Below, one piece after another: positions 1-9,361 of a stretch of DNA of 64,000 nucleotides. The stretch's first letter is position 1; every line of letters begins with the position of its first letter. Both the position numbers and the translations under genes were made by a program. This DNA comes from Paenibacillus_AA sp045062745 (GTDB lineage: Bacteria > Bacillota > Bacilli > Paenibacillales > NBRC-103111): positions 328,266 to 392,265 of the forward strand of contig NZ_JBJGED010000003.1 of the NCBI RefSeq assembly GCF_045062745.1. Direction: 5' to 3'. The notes under the pieces were generated by a model. It ran no database searches. It saw only the letters and a program-made list of their open reading frames with translations, and had not been told where the DNA came from.

Positions 1-636
1 CAGCTCGGGGAAAAAATGTACTACGACATGCGGCAGTCTCAGCTGCTGGAAGAGCTAAGGAGGAAGTATAGCGAGCGCAAAGTCGTCGACGATTCGGACA
101 TTGCCAACTATTACACGGAGAATCAGCGCGATTTTATGAAGACGGGCTTAACGAAAGTAAAGATGATCACTGCTTCTTATTCGACGACGAACGAGGGAAC
201 ATCCCGCACGAACGCCGAGAATCGCCTGCAGGAAATCGCCAAGCGTGTAACGGCCGGCGAGGACTTCATGACCGTGACCGACAGCTATTGCCGGAGCCAG
301 CCTACCGTATTCAGCTGCAAGGAGCGGCTCTTCGACGGGACGACGGCCAAAACCGACGTGATGACGAATCCTGCTCTCGCAGCGGAGGCCAAACAATTGG
401 ACAAGGATGGAATGAGCGCCATCATCGATGAGAAGCAAACGCTTAGCCTGCTGCAATGTTTGGACAAACAGGCCGATGTTTTGGTTCCATTGGATGAAGT
501 GAGAAAGGGGATTGCAACGAAGCTGAGCGATCAATCGTTCGAACGGTTCCTTCAAGAGCAGTCAAGCCTCGCCCGAATCACGAGGGATGAGGAAGCATTG
601 AAGTCAGCAGCTTCTAGCGTACTGCTTGGCAAATAA
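1..636 (+). CDS. PpiC/PrsA-like peptidyl-prolyl isomerase, 3' part
   Basis: The reading frame is open to the left edge of the window, so this is the C-terminal part (about 211 codons) of a longer gene. The first internal ATG is at 16. A charged helical stretch is followed by a short parvulin-like region around residues 40-150 (Y-x-x-N-x-x-x-F, then a K-V-K-M-I-T-A-S strand, and D-K-D-G-M-S turn), as in PrsA/SurA-type foldases. In that family the protein is a membrane-anchored extracellular chaperone that helps fold secreted proteins, which fits the two big secreted proteins directly downstream. Two cysteines (in YCRSQ and FSCKE) are unusual for an exported foldase. The N-terminal signal or anchor lies outside the window, so the location is inferred. 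Confidence 0.6.
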   Translation, partial: QLGEKMYYDMRQSQLLEELRRKYSERKVVDDSDIANYYTENQRDFMKTGLTKVKMITASYSTTNEGTSRTNAENRLQEIAKRVTAGEDFMTVTDSYCRSQPTVFSCKERLFDGTTAKTDVMTNPALAAEAKQLDKDGMSAIIDEKQTLSLLQCLDKQADVLVPLDEVRKGIATKLSDQSFERFLQEQSSLARITRDEEALKSAASSVLLGK

Positions 637-659
637 AGATTTCAAGAGGAGGTGGCCGC

Positions 660-3600
660 ATGCGAAGAGGCATCGCCATTCTTGCAATGGCAGCGCTCTT
701 GGTCGGCCTGGTTCCCCTGGGTACTCCACAGGCGGAGGCAGAAACAGTCACGGTATTATCTGAGAATTTCGAAAACACGCCCGTAGGACAAGTTCCTGCG
801 GGCTGGGTCGCCACATCAAGCCCCAATTTAGTCGGCGTAGTAGAAGATCCTTCCGGGAACGGCTACTTATCCACGACCGAGAACAGCAACCAAACCGCTA
901 ACACAGCCACCTACAATTTTGTCGCTCCCATCACCACTTCGTTCAGCGTAGACCTGCGCGCCAAGACCAGCACGATAAGTTCCGGCTTCGAAGGTTACTT
1001 CTTTGCGCTAAAAGATCCGAGCGGGGCCAAGGTGGTCGAGCTGTTGTTTTTCGGGGACAAAATAACGCGCAGATCCGGCAACAATGATAAATCCACGGTC
1101 AAGTCCGGCATTGTGGCGAACCAGTGGTACAGCATTCATGTGGATGTCAATATGACCTCCAAGCAATATAGCGTAACGGTCGATGGCGTACAGATTGCCT
1201 CGGCGACGAATATTGCTCTTTATACGCCTACCGCTACCCAAGTGTCCCAATACTCGTTCTCCTCGTACAGGCTGCAAACCGGCACCATTGCCGTGGACGA
1301 TCTGCTTATTGTCAAAGAAGACGACGGGCAAGGTCCTGTGAACCAGGCTCCGGCTGCGGTGACCTTGAACGTGTACGGCACGCCTGCTCCGGGGAATACG
1401 CTGACAGGCGGCTACGTGTTCAGCGATGCGGAGTCTGATCCCGAAGGAACGTCCACTTACCAGTGGTATCGGGGGGCGCAATCGAACGGCTCAGACAAAA
1501 CGACGATCACAAACGCGGTATATGCAGACTACACGGTTGCTTCCACCGATGTGGGGAAATTTTTGTTCTTCGGCGTGACGCCCGTTGCTCAGGAGGGGAC
1601 TACGACGGGGATGCATGTCGTAAGCACGGGGGTGTATGTGCCGGCACCACCTACATCCGCTGAAGCGGGAACCGTGACGGGCCATGCGATCGCCTTCGAC
1701 GGCAGCAATCGATTCACAGACGAGATGAATGATTTCACTCAAGTATTCAGTCATAAAGGAACGACCCTTAGCAGCGGCAGCGCAATTGGTGTAGCAGGCG
1801 ACTTCTCCTACTATTCGGATGCGAACGAGTTCAAGACCATGGATATTGAAGTGACCTATAACAAATGGGCGCTGAACTTCACGATCCAGAACGAGCTGTC
1901 GGTCGTCGAAGCGGTGTACAACAGCCAGACGGGAAGCTTCGAGAACGGCAAGACGGTCACGCTTCTCCGTAAGCTGCGTCCGGAGCTGATGGCCGGCGTT
2001 CAATATGTGAAGGCGACGTATTCGACGGCCGAGCCGATCACGCCGGGAACGAAGTACCTTCGCGTCATCCTGCCGCAGGCCGGATACTACGGGGATGCCG
2101 CGACGGCGAGCGACTTCAAGATTGATCAGATCGTGATCGAGAGCACGCTCTCCTCGACAAGGTCGATGGACGGCTACCTGATAGACGATGCATCCGGTTT
2201 CTCCAAGTATGTGGCCGGTACGGATACCGCCAATCTGCAGGTGGTCAATCCGACGAATATCGCCGATATCCGGACGTTTGGCACCAACTCCTATATCAAG
2301 CGCCGAGACACGACGGTGGCTTCGATGATGACGTATGCAGCACCGGCGGGCAAAGATTTCAAAACGGCTTATGTAGAGGGCTATTATTTCGGCAATCTCC
2401 CTAGCAGCCAGGCGATGGAGCTGTGGACATCCGTCAACGGTACGGACTTTACGCTATGGAACATTGCCGGCGTCTACAAGCATCCGGCCTTCGGGTCTTC
2501 CGCCAATAACAGCATTCCGGATGTGCTGCAAGCGAATTATTTGCCTACGGGAGTGAAATACGTCCGCGTGAAGCTCGTCGGCAATACGGGCAACGGCTTC
2601 CCTTATATGACGAAGATGGCGTTCGGCTATGGGGCGGAAGTTCCTGTGACTCCTGTCGACACGGACATCGTGATCAAGCGAGCTTCGGGTGAAATCGTGC
2701 TGGACGGCGTCGTAGCAACCGATTCGAACGGCAATCCGATCGGAGAATGGGCGGGCGCCGAGCTGATGCGCATCCAAGGCGTGATCGACAATAACGGGGA
2801 CAGCCACAGCGCGGATATGTATTTCAAATATGACGAGAAGAAGCTGTATCTCGGCGCTAAAGTCAAAGATCCGACCCCGATGATCAATACGAAAACCGGA
2901 ACCGGCATCTGGAACGGCGACGTGCTGGAGCTGTTCATGGGCACTGAGGATCTCGACTATACCCAGTACCCGGATAAAAAAGGGACGATGCTGCCTACGG
3001 ATATCCAGCTCGTACTCGGAAGCGGAATTGACTTCGGCTATCAGTCCTACATGACCATTAACGGCGTCAACTCCAAACCGTCCGTCTTCATGGAGCTCAA
3101 GAAGGACGCGGATGGCAAGGGTTACACAATGGAGGTCGCGGTTCCCCTGCACCAGCTCGGTCTCACTCAACCATGGACAGGCAAGCCGTTCATTCTGAAC
3201 GCTTTCCTGAGCGACGGAGGTTTTGCGAGCCGTGGACAATGGGGCTGGACGATTAACGGCGAGGTGAACAAGAAGGTCAGAGGCAACTTCGGCAAAATCG
3301 CCTTCGAGGGGGCGGCGGCACCGCCTGCGGAAATGGCTTTGAATGCGACGGTCGCTCTGAGCGCGCAGTCCGTAACCGTGACGGGGCAGACGTATCGCAT
3401 GGCGAATAGCTTCGTTACGATGGCGATGCAAAGTGAAGCCGGGGCCACGATCGGGTTCGATCAAACGAGGAGCGATGCGAACGGCCGCTTCGAGTTCGTG
3501 TTCGATGTCAGCGGGTTGCCGAATCGAAAAGGCGTGTATACGGTCAAGGTCGGCGGCCAAGGCATTCAAGTTCCGCAAGTGCTTTCCTTCACGGTGGGTG

Positions 3601-3995
3601 ACGGAACTTCGACGATCTCGCCTGTAACGGCTTCGTTTGACAAGAACGCCGCAAGTCAAGCCGATTTGAACCTCGACATGACCTTGAACGGGAATACGCT
3701 CGCTTCGATCGCACATGGATCAACTGTATTGACCGAAGGGACGGATTACACGGTGAACGGTACGCGAGTGGTGCTGTCCAAGACGTATCTCGCGACATTG
3801 CCTGTTGGAAGCACGACCTTCACGTTTGAGTTTAGCGCGGGCTCGGCTTCGGTATTCGATTTGCAAGTTATCGATACTACACCGGTTGATCCCGGCGACG
3901 GACCCGGAAACGGCAACGGCAACGGCAATGGCCACGGCCATGGCAATAGCCACGGCAACGGCAACGGCAATGGCCACGGCCATGGCCGTCCATGA
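660..3995 (+). CDS. Secreted multidomain carbohydrate-binding protein (CBM9-like, CBM_X2-like, Gly/Asn/His tail)
   Basis: 1111 residues. AGGAGGTGG sits 4 bases before the ATG, and an N-terminal signal peptide ends near AEAE (residue 28). Order of regions: a laminin-G/concanavalin-like beta sandwich (about 30-215), an Ig-like linker (225-320), two discoidin-like sandwiches (330-660), a CBM9-like domain (about 670-880; D-I-V-I-K start, L-D-G-V, and D-V-L-E-L-F-M strand typical of family 9 modules), a beta-sandwich (890-980), and a CBM_X2-like domain (about 985-1075; F-D-K-N start, G-T-D-Y-T-V-N). The last 35 residues are a Gly/Asn/His repeat. No catalytic domain was recognised, so a role in binding extracellular glycan is more likely than hydrolysis. 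The gene is probably co-transcribed with the following secreted protein. Confidence 0.75.
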   Translation: MRRGIAILAMAALLVGLVPLGTPQAEAETVTVLSENFENTPVGQVPAGWVATSSPNLVGVVEDPSGNGYLSTTENSNQTANTATYNFVAPITTSFSVDLRAKTSTISSGFEGYFFALKDPSGAKVVELLFFGDKITRRSGNNDKSTVKSGIVANQWYSIHVDVNMTSKQYSVTVDGVQIASATNIALYTPTATQVSQYSFSSYRLQTGTIAVDDLLIVKEDDGQGPVNQAPAAVTLNVYGTPAPGNTLTGGYVFSDAESDPEGTSTYQWYRGAQSNGSDKTTITNAVYADYTVASTDVGKFLFFGVTPVAQEGTTTGMHVVSTGVYVPAPPTSAEAGTVTGHAIAFDGSNRFTDEMNDFTQVFSHKGTTLSSGSAIGVAGDFSYYSDANEFKTMDIEVTYNKWALNFTIQNELSVVEAVYNSQTGSFENGKTVTLLRKLRPELMAGVQYVKATYSTAEPITPGTKYLRVILPQAGYYGDAATASDFKIDQIVIESTLSSTRSMDGYLIDDASGFSKYVAGTDTANLQVVNPTNIADIRTFGTNSYIKRRDTTVASMMTYAAPAGKDFKTAYVEGYYFGNLPSSQAMELWTSVNGTDFTLWNIAGVYKHPAFGSSANNSIPDVLQANYLPTGVKYVRVKLVGNTGNGFPYMTKMAFGYGAEVPVTPVDTDIVIKRASGEIVLDGVVATDSNGNPIGEWAGAELMRIQGVIDNNGDSHSADMYFKYDEKKLYLGAKVKDPTPMINTKTGTGIWNGDVLELFMGTEDLDYTQYPDKKGTMLPTDIQLVLGSGIDFGYQSYMTINGVNSKPSVFMELKKDADGKGYTMEVAVPLHQLGLTQPWTGKPFILNAFLSDGGFASRGQWGWTINGEVNKKVRGNFGKIAFEGAAAPPAEMALNATVALSAQSVTVTGQTYRMANSFVTMAMQSEAGATIGFDQTRSDANGRFEFVFDVSGLPNRKGVYTVKVGGQGIQVPQVLSFTVGDGTSTISPVTASFDKNAASQADLNLDMTLNGNTLASIAHGSTVLTEGTDYTVNGTRVVLSKTYLATLPVGSTTFTFEFSAGSASVFDLQVIDTTPVDPGDGPGNGNGNGNGHGHGNSHGNGNGNGHGHGRP
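3917..3990 (+). repeat. Tandem GGCAAC/GGCCAC codon repeat in the gene tail
   Basis: The 3' end of the preceding CDS is built from GGC-AAC and GGC-CAC/CAT codon pairs. A block of about 27 bases near 3917 recurs near 3961. It encodes alternating Gly-Asn and Gly-His. Such a repeat can expand or contract by slippage. Confidence 0.8.
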
Positions 3996-4009
3996 GGAGG
4001 TCGATGAAT

Positions 4010-6886
4010 TTGAAACGGAACATGCTGCAATGGTTGGCGATCGGATTGGCGGCGGTACTGCTGTTGACCGGGTGGGGGGGCGTGCTTCCCGTCGATCGGG
4101 TTTATGCGGACAACACAACCTACTATATTGATTCCGCGGATGGGAACGACAGCAACAACGGAACGAGCGAAGCGACAGCCTGGCGCAGCTTAAGCAAGGT
4201 GAACAACCGAAATTTCCTTCCCGGAGATCGGATTTTGTTCAAATCGGGCGGCTCCTGGTCAGGCTCTCTTAAGCTGAAGAGCTCGGGCTCGGACGCCAAT
4301 CCGATCGTGGTGAGCAAGTACGGCGACGGCCCCGCGCCGGTTATCAACGCAAACGCCGACTACGCTGCCATCAATTTGGAGAATGTGCAGAATGTCACGC
4401 TGGAAAACCTCGAGCTGACGAACTTCAATCCTTCGAATCCCGATGATTACAAGACCGGGTATTACCGGAGAAGCGGGATTTGGATCAAGGCGTTTCACAA
4501 CGGTCCGATGAAGAATATTACGATCCGCAACATGGATATCCACGATGTCACCGGGATGAATTTGACGGGCGAAACTACGACGACGACCACGGACGGCAAG
4601 GATAAGGGCGTGAACAAAAACGCCAACGCCGGTATCCAGATCGAGGCGTGGGAGTTTGAAACGGGCAGGCCCAAAGCGTATTATGACGGCCTGACGCTGG
4701 AGAACAATCATATTCATGATCTCGCGGTTATGGGGGTCAATATTGCGGCATTTTCGTCGGATGTGGCGTATTTCAACCGCAATGTGGCGATTAGGGGCAA
4801 CACGGTCACCAACACCGGCGCGGACGGCATCGTTGTCGGGGTGTCGATCAATCCGCTCATCGAGCATAACGTCAGCTTGGACGCCGGGGCTTTCGCTCCC
4901 GGTATCAAGTGGATTGCCGGCATCTGGGTTTGGAGAACCGACCGGGCGCTCGTGCAGTTCAACGAAGTCGGGCGTACGAGAGCCGAGATCAAGGCCGATT
5001 CCGATTCCTCCGCCTTCGATACCGATTTGGCTACGCGAGGCGACCATATTTTCCAATACAACTACACCCATGACAATGCAGGCGGCTACTTCATGGATAT
5101 GGGGCAGCTCAAGAGCGGGATCAACATCCATCGCTACAACATCAGCCAGAACGATATGCGCGACGGCTGGCACAGCTACACGATGAACATCAACGATCCG
5201 GGGATTTATTACAACAACGTCTTCTACAACGATACGGGCGTCGGCTTTCAGATGAAAAACAATGCGAACGCCACGTTCCTAAACAACGTCTTCTACGTAA
5301 CCGGGCCGTCTCCGGTAACCGAAACGTATCCGACGGGCCCTAAGTTCGTGAACAACGCGTTCTATGGCAAAGCCGCCCCGACACAAGGCAAGAACAACGT
5401 AGTTGGCGATCCCGGATTCGTCGATCCGGGCAAAGGCTCGGACGGGCGCAACACCGTAGACGGCTACAAACTGAAGCCGAATTCACCGTTGATCGGAGCG
5501 GGTACCGTGGTCGGCAATAACGGCGGGAGAGATTTCTGGAACAATCCGATCTACAGAGGATTGCCGGATATCGGAGCGTTCGAGGATGCGTCGGACGCCA
5601 TCGCGGACACGACAGCCCCGGCTGCGCCGACTTCGCTCGCCGTGACCGATTTTACGGATTCGACCGTTATGCTGACTTGGAGTTCTATGGAGAATGGCGT
5701 GGAATTGGATGCGGATATTTACAACGCGGCGAACGATGAGCGGCTCGGGTCTGTGATCGCCAGTAATGTGGTTACCTTAACGGGACTCACGCCGGATACG
5801 GATTACAATTTTTATGTGGTGGCCAAGGACCGAAATTGGAACGAGTCCGTGTCGAGTACCAGTGTTGCCGTAAGAACGAAGAAGTCCATCATCGTCGACA
5901 ATCCGTCTGTAACCGGTGCCTGGACGGCTAGTACAGGAAGCAACTCCTACAATAACAACTTTGTGAGAATTGCAGCCGGCTCAGGATTGAACACCGTTAG
6001 ATGGACGCCGAATGTGACGATTCCCGGGTTTTACGCGGTGTACTACTATTTGCCGGATGGCGGCTCGAGTAGAGCGGGGAATGCGAAATACACGGTCACT
6101 ACTTCCGCCGGTTCCAAAACGTATCAAGCTGATCAACGGCCGGTAAGAGGCGGCACCTGGAACATCATGGGCATTCATACATTCAACGCAGGAACCTCCA
6201 GCTACATTCAGCTGAGCGATGCTGCCAATGGCGAGGTCGTAGCCGATGCGGTTAAGCTCGTCTACTTGGACGGCTTCGGCTTGGACGATATCGTGAGCAT
6301 CCAACTGTTCGCCGAGAAGCTGCAGCTGCGCGCAGGCGAAACGACGAGAATCTCGGTAACCGGTACCGACAGCGAGGGGCTGATGGTGGAGCTGCCTACC
6401 GATTCCGCGGAGCTGAGCTATTCCATCGATCATCCAACGATTGCTTCGATTAACGGTGGAGTGGTATCCGGGCTTTCCGACGGCTCAACTCGTTACCATG
6501 CCACATTCAGCTATAACGGCCGCACCGTCGAAAGCAACTCCGTAGAAGTCATCGTCGGACCGATGGTGTCCATTGAGACGCCGGTCTTCACCGATGCCGC
6601 CGGACAGGTAGTCAGCGCGATTGCGGCCGGTACGATTAACGTCTCCTCGCGAGTGATCAACAGCTCGGAGAAGCATATGAATGCGACTCTGATCGTGGCC
6701 TTGTATTCACCGGCCGGCTTGGTGGAGTTCAAGAGCCAGGAAATCGTCTTGAACAAGTACGATAACAGTACTTTGTCCCTGTCCGTCACCGTGCCAGAAT
6801 CCGCCGCAGGGCATTCCGTGAAAGCCTTCATCTGGGATAACCTTAACGACATGACGCCTTTGGCGGAGTCGGTTGTGCTGCAATAA
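4010..6886 (+). CDS. Secreted right-handed beta-helix protein with FN3, golvesin-like and Ig-like domains
   Basis: About 958 residues. The frame could start at ATG 3992 (overlapping the previous stop by 4 bases), ATG 4004 or TTG 4010; AGGAGG at 3995-4000 is best spaced (9 bases) for TTG 4010, which leaves a clean signal peptide ending near VYAD. Residues about 30-525 form a parallel beta-helix of the pectate-lyase/mannuronan-epimerase type, with repeated N-x-x-I-x-x-N strands, SADGNDSNNGTSEATAW start and P-x-I-x-A-x turns. Then come an FN3 domain (about 540-620), a golvesin-like beta domain (about 630-745) and an Ig-like BIG2 domain. The family acts on acidic or sulfated polysaccharides; the substrate cannot be told here. 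Coupled to the upstream CBM protein, suggesting a joint extracellular glycan role. Confidence 0.75.
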   Translation: MKRNMLQWLAIGLAAVLLLTGWGGVLPVDRVYADNTTYYIDSADGNDSNNGTSEATAWRSLSKVNNRNFLPGDRILFKSGGSWSGSLKLKSSGSDANPIVVSKYGDGPAPVINANADYAAINLENVQNVTLENLELTNFNPSNPDDYKTGYYRRSGIWIKAFHNGPMKNITIRNMDIHDVTGMNLTGETTTTTTDGKDKGVNKNANAGIQIEAWEFETGRPKAYYDGLTLENNHIHDLAVMGVNIAAFSSDVAYFNRNVAIRGNTVTNTGADGIVVGVSINPLIEHNVSLDAGAFAPGIKWIAGIWVWRTDRALVQFNEVGRTRAEIKADSDSSAFDTDLATRGDHIFQYNYTHDNAGGYFMDMGQLKSGINIHRYNISQNDMRDGWHSYTMNINDPGIYYNNVFYNDTGVGFQMKNNANATFLNNVFYVTGPSPVTETYPTGPKFVNNAFYGKAAPTQGKNNVVGDPGFVDPGKGSDGRNTVDGYKLKPNSPLIGAGTVVGNNGGRDFWNNPIYRGLPDIGAFEDASDAIADTTAPAAPTSLAVTDFTDSTVMLTWSSMENGVELDADIYNAANDERLGSVIASNVVTLTGLTPDTDYNFYVVAKDRNWNESVSSTSVAVRTKKSIIVDNPSVTGAWTASTGSNSYNNNFVRIAAGSGLNTVRWTPNVTIPGFYAVYYYLPDGGSSRAGNAKYTVTTSAGSKTYQADQRPVRGGTWNIMGIHTFNAGTSSYIQLSDAANGEVVADAVKLVYLDGFGLDDIVSIQLFAEKLQLRAGETTRISVTGTDSEGLMVELPTDSAELSYSIDHPTIASINGGVVSGLSDGSTRYHATFSYNGRTVESNSVEVIVGPMVSIETPVFTDAAGQVVSAIAAGTINVSSRVINSSEKHMNATLIVALYSPAGLVEFKSQEIVLNKYDNSTLSLSVTVPESAAGHSVKAFIWDNLNDMTPLAESVVLQ

Positions 6887-6977
6887 GGAACTGACAAACT
6901 AACCAGCTGAGCTCTTCCGGCTCTAAGAGGCTGCTCTCGTTAGTAACCACTAGACCGACCAATTTGACACAATTTTA

Positions 6978-7030
6978 GTCTCAATGGTAACCATTACACA
7001 CAGTGAGTGTTGGATGGTTACCATTGAGAC
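6978..7030. repeat. 17-bp perfect inverted repeat between convergent genes
   Basis: GTCTCAATGGTAACCAT (6978-6994) is repeated exactly in inverted form at 7014-7030, with a 19-base spacer. No T-run follows on either strand, so it is not a classic intrinsic terminator, though it lies between convergent genes. The arms contain the GAGAC word that recurs near 7047 and in the mobile-element debris at 48904-48965. Confidence 0.75.
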
Positions 7031-7098
7031 CGATTATAGCTACAACTGAGACATTGGTATCGTTTGTCGATGAAAATCGCTAGGATTAGCGCTTCCGC

Positions 7099-8019
7099 TT
7101 ACACTTCCCTCAGCGGATCGTTTTCCTTATAGGCTCTCACCCTCGCTTTAACCGTTCGGGCATATTCGGTCGGTGTTGACCCGGTCTCACGCTTGAACAC
7201 CTTCGAGAAGTAATGCACGCTGCTGAACCCCAAATGCCGCGATATCTCGGTAAAATTGCTATTGTCCTCCCGGATGAGCATCCTGGCTCGTTCGATCTTA
7301 ATTCTCATGAACGTCTCCATAATCGTATGGCCCGTTTCTTTCTTGAATTCGTCCTTCAGACGAGTTTTGGCGATATGGAGCGCCTCGCTCAGCTCATTAA
7401 GCGAGATCGACTCCCTGATCCGCGCCTCCATATAATGTAGAACGTTGCGCACAAGCTTCTGACTGCTCTTCTCTTTAGCGGCGGACGATAGATCGGGAGC
7501 GTGGTTCAGCCGAAGCGGCCGGAATTCGGACCTTCGCAGCAGCCGGATCAGGAACACGTTCAAATAGCTCTGCACCAACTGCTCACTGCCGATCGGAGCG
7601 TCCGGTCTTCGCTTCAGCGGATACGTAAAAGGAAAGGTAAACGCCTGCATGCCTTCCTCCACGATGAGCGCAAGCCAATTCCGTTCTTCGTCATTCAGCA
7701 CAATGACTTGATTCTCAAACTGTTTCATAGCTTTGGATCTGCAGTCGAACGTCATCACAATGACGCTTGGCGCCGTTCCATGGAAAGCCGAGAACCGGTG
7801 AAATTCGTTCGGTTTATGAAAAATAATGCTGCCTTGCTTCAACGTATAGCGTTCTTCGTCAGCCACATATTCGATTTCCCCTTTGTCGACATACAGAAAC
7901 TCCCAGAAATCATGTTTCTCTCCATTAAATACGAAATCTTTGCCGAATTCGAAATAATACATCGTGATTAGCTTATGGATCACAATCGCAGGGGTAAGAC
8001 GCGTGCGGACCGTATACAT
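7099..8019 (-). CDS. AraC-family transcriptional regulator with cupin sensor domain
   Basis: 306 residues from the ATG at 8019; AAGGAG lies 10 bases upstream, whereas the longer open frame to 8079 has no such site. The N-terminal half is an AraC-type cupin (H-x-F-W-E-F-L-Y-V-D-K-G-E, then L-K-Q-G-S-I-I-F-H-K-P-N-E-F-H), which in the family binds a sugar or sugar derivative. The C-terminal 100 residues carry two helix-turn-helix motifs, ending with the AraC signature (I-S-R-H-L-G-F-S-S-V-H-Y-F-S-K-V-F-K). It is divergent from the oxidoreductase operon starting at 8194, the usual position of its local activator or repressor. The 174-base gap between them should hold the shared operator. Confidence 0.88.
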   Translation of the reverse strand: MYTVRTRLTPAIVIHKLITMYYFEFGKDFVFNGEKHDFWEFLYVDKGEIEYVADEERYTLKQGSIIFHKPNEFHRFSAFHGTAPSVIVMTFDCRSKAMKQFENQVIVLNDEERNWLALIVEEGMQAFTFPFTYPLKRRPDAPIGSEQLVQSYLNVFLIRLLRRSEFRPLRLNHAPDLSSAAKEKSSQKLVRNVLHYMEARIRESISLNELSEALHIAKTRLKDEFKKETGHTIMETFMRIKIERARMLIREDNSNFTEISRHLGFSSVHYFSKVFKRETGSTPTEYARTVKARVRAYKENDPLREV

Positions 8020-8147
8020 ATCGGGCAGTCTCCTTATGCATGTTATGTAAATCATAGTCTCGTTCGGTCCTGCTAGCAAGCGAAATGATCGGCGTCAGAG
8101 ACAAAAAATCTGGCCTCAGGTACAAAGCCATCATACGTCGGTTTTTT

Positions 8148-8190
8148 TATAATGGGGGAGTAAATCAATTACTAGGCAATGGGGGAGAGG
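8148..8190 (+). promoter_or_regulatory. Candidate -10 box and strong ribosome binding site of the oxidoreductase operon
   Basis: TATAAT at 8148-8153 is a consensus -10 hexamer in the divergent region; no good -35 is visible 17 bases upstream, as expected for an activator-dependent promoter. GGGGGAGAGG at 8181-8190 is the ribosome binding site and selects ATG 8194 over the in-frame ATG at 8179. Confidence 0.45.
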
Positions 8191-8193
8191 ACC

Positions 8194-9327
8194 ATGAATA
8201 TAGGAGTTATCGGATACGGAAAACGCATTTCCCATGTCATTGAGGCACTGAAGAAGGAGCATCCCGAAGCTCAAATAGCGGCAGTAGTAGACATTCAAAA
8301 TGACAAACAGCGCGAGCTCGAAAGCAGCGGCGGAAGGAAAGTACCCTTTTTTGAAACGACAGAAGCGATGTTAGCTGAATGCAAGCTGGACGGCGTCCTG
8401 ATCGGAACACGCTGCTCGCTGCATACCGAAATGGCCCTTAAGGTATTTCCAAGCGGATTGCCACTCTATCTGGAAAAGCCGGTCGCCACAACCATGGAGG
8501 ACCTTCGCCGACTTAAAGCTGGATATGAAGCCTCACGTTCGCAGGTCGTTGTATCTTTCCCGCTCCGCGTCACCAGTCTGGTTCAAACCATCAAGCAAAT
8601 CGTCGACTCCGGTCAGATCGGAACGGTGGAGCATGTACAAGCCGTGAACAATGTGCCGTATGGCAATGTGTATTATCAGCATTGGTACCGGGATGAATCG
8701 GAGACAGGCGGGTTGTTCTTGCAGAAGGCCACCCACGATTTCGACTATATTCAATACGTGCTTGGACAGACGCCGGTCGCCATCTGTGCGATGAAGTCGA
8801 AGCAAATTTTCAAGGGCACGAAACCGGCTGGATTGAGATGTTCCGATTGCGAGGACAACCGGACTTGTTTGGAAAGCCCTCACGTCAAAAAAGCCCCACA
8901 CTTTCATCCGGATTGGCAGTATTGCTGCTTCGCGGAGGATACCGGCAACGAAGATTCGGGCAGCGCTCTGATAGAATACGAAAGCGGCATGCATGTGTCT
9001 TACTCGCAAAACTTTTTTGCTCGAAGAAAGGCAGGTATGCGCGGGGCGCGTTTCTTGGGGTACAAAGGGACCATCGATTTTGACTTTATGACCGGGATCC
9101 TCAAAGTGTTGATGCATCACACGCCGAAGGTGGAGATCCACGAATTCAGTTCCGGGGAAGACCATTTTGGAGGCGATCACGAGCTCGTGCGCAACTTCGG
9201 AGATATTATGGCGGGCAGAGCCTCCTCCAAAAGTAAGCTGGAGGATGGATTGCTAAGCGCCTTAATGTGCTTGAAGGCGAAGGAGTCCGCAGAGACTCGA
9301 ACGTTCCAAAGGATTACGTGGGAGTAG
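8194..9327 (+). CDS. Gfo/Idh/MocA-family oxidoreductase with cysteine cluster
   Basis: 377 residues. The N-terminal Rossmann fold (G-V-I-G-Y-G-K at residues 4-10) binds NAD(P), the E-K-P motif (in L-Y-L-E-K-P-V-A-T-T, about residue 100) is the family nicotinamide/active-site loop, and the C-terminal half is the alpha/beta substrate domain. The substrate domain contains an unusual cysteine group (R-C-S-D-C, then C at +7, and a C-C-F-A-E-D stretch about 30 residues later) shared with the paralogue at 42884 but not with those at 23918 or 47458. It is the first gene of a four-gene operon and divergent from the AraC gene. Role: oxidation or reduction of a sugar, inositol or aminosugar; substrate unknown. 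Confidence 0.85.
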   Translation: MNIGVIGYGKRISHVIEALKKEHPEAQIAAVVDIQNDKQRELESSGGRKVPFFETTEAMLAECKLDGVLIGTRCSLHTEMALKVFPSGLPLYLEKPVATTMEDLRRLKAGYEASRSQVVVSFPLRVTSLVQTIKQIVDSGQIGTVEHVQAVNNVPYGNVYYQHWYRDESETGGLFLQKATHDFDYIQYVLGQTPVAICAMKSKQIFKGTKPAGLRCSDCEDNRTCLESPHVKKAPHFHPDWQYCCFAEDTGNEDSGSALIEYESGMHVSYSQNFFARRKAGMRGARFLGYKGTIDFDFMTGILKVLMHHTPKVEIHEFSSGEDHFGGDHELVRNFGDIMAGRASSKSKLEDGLLSALMCLKAKESAETRTFQRITWE

Positions 9328-9361
9328 TTCATCGAGCTGCGCGCAACGGAGGAGGCCATCT

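Noticed and set aside
2454..3716. A 420-codon minus-strand frame
   Set aside because: It is the shadow of the CBM protein gene: no ribosome binding site, Arg/His-rich composition and no recognisable domain.
3720..4118. Minus-strand frame with long Ala-Val repeats
   Set aside because: It is only the reverse reading of the GGC-AAC/GGC-CAC codon repeat.
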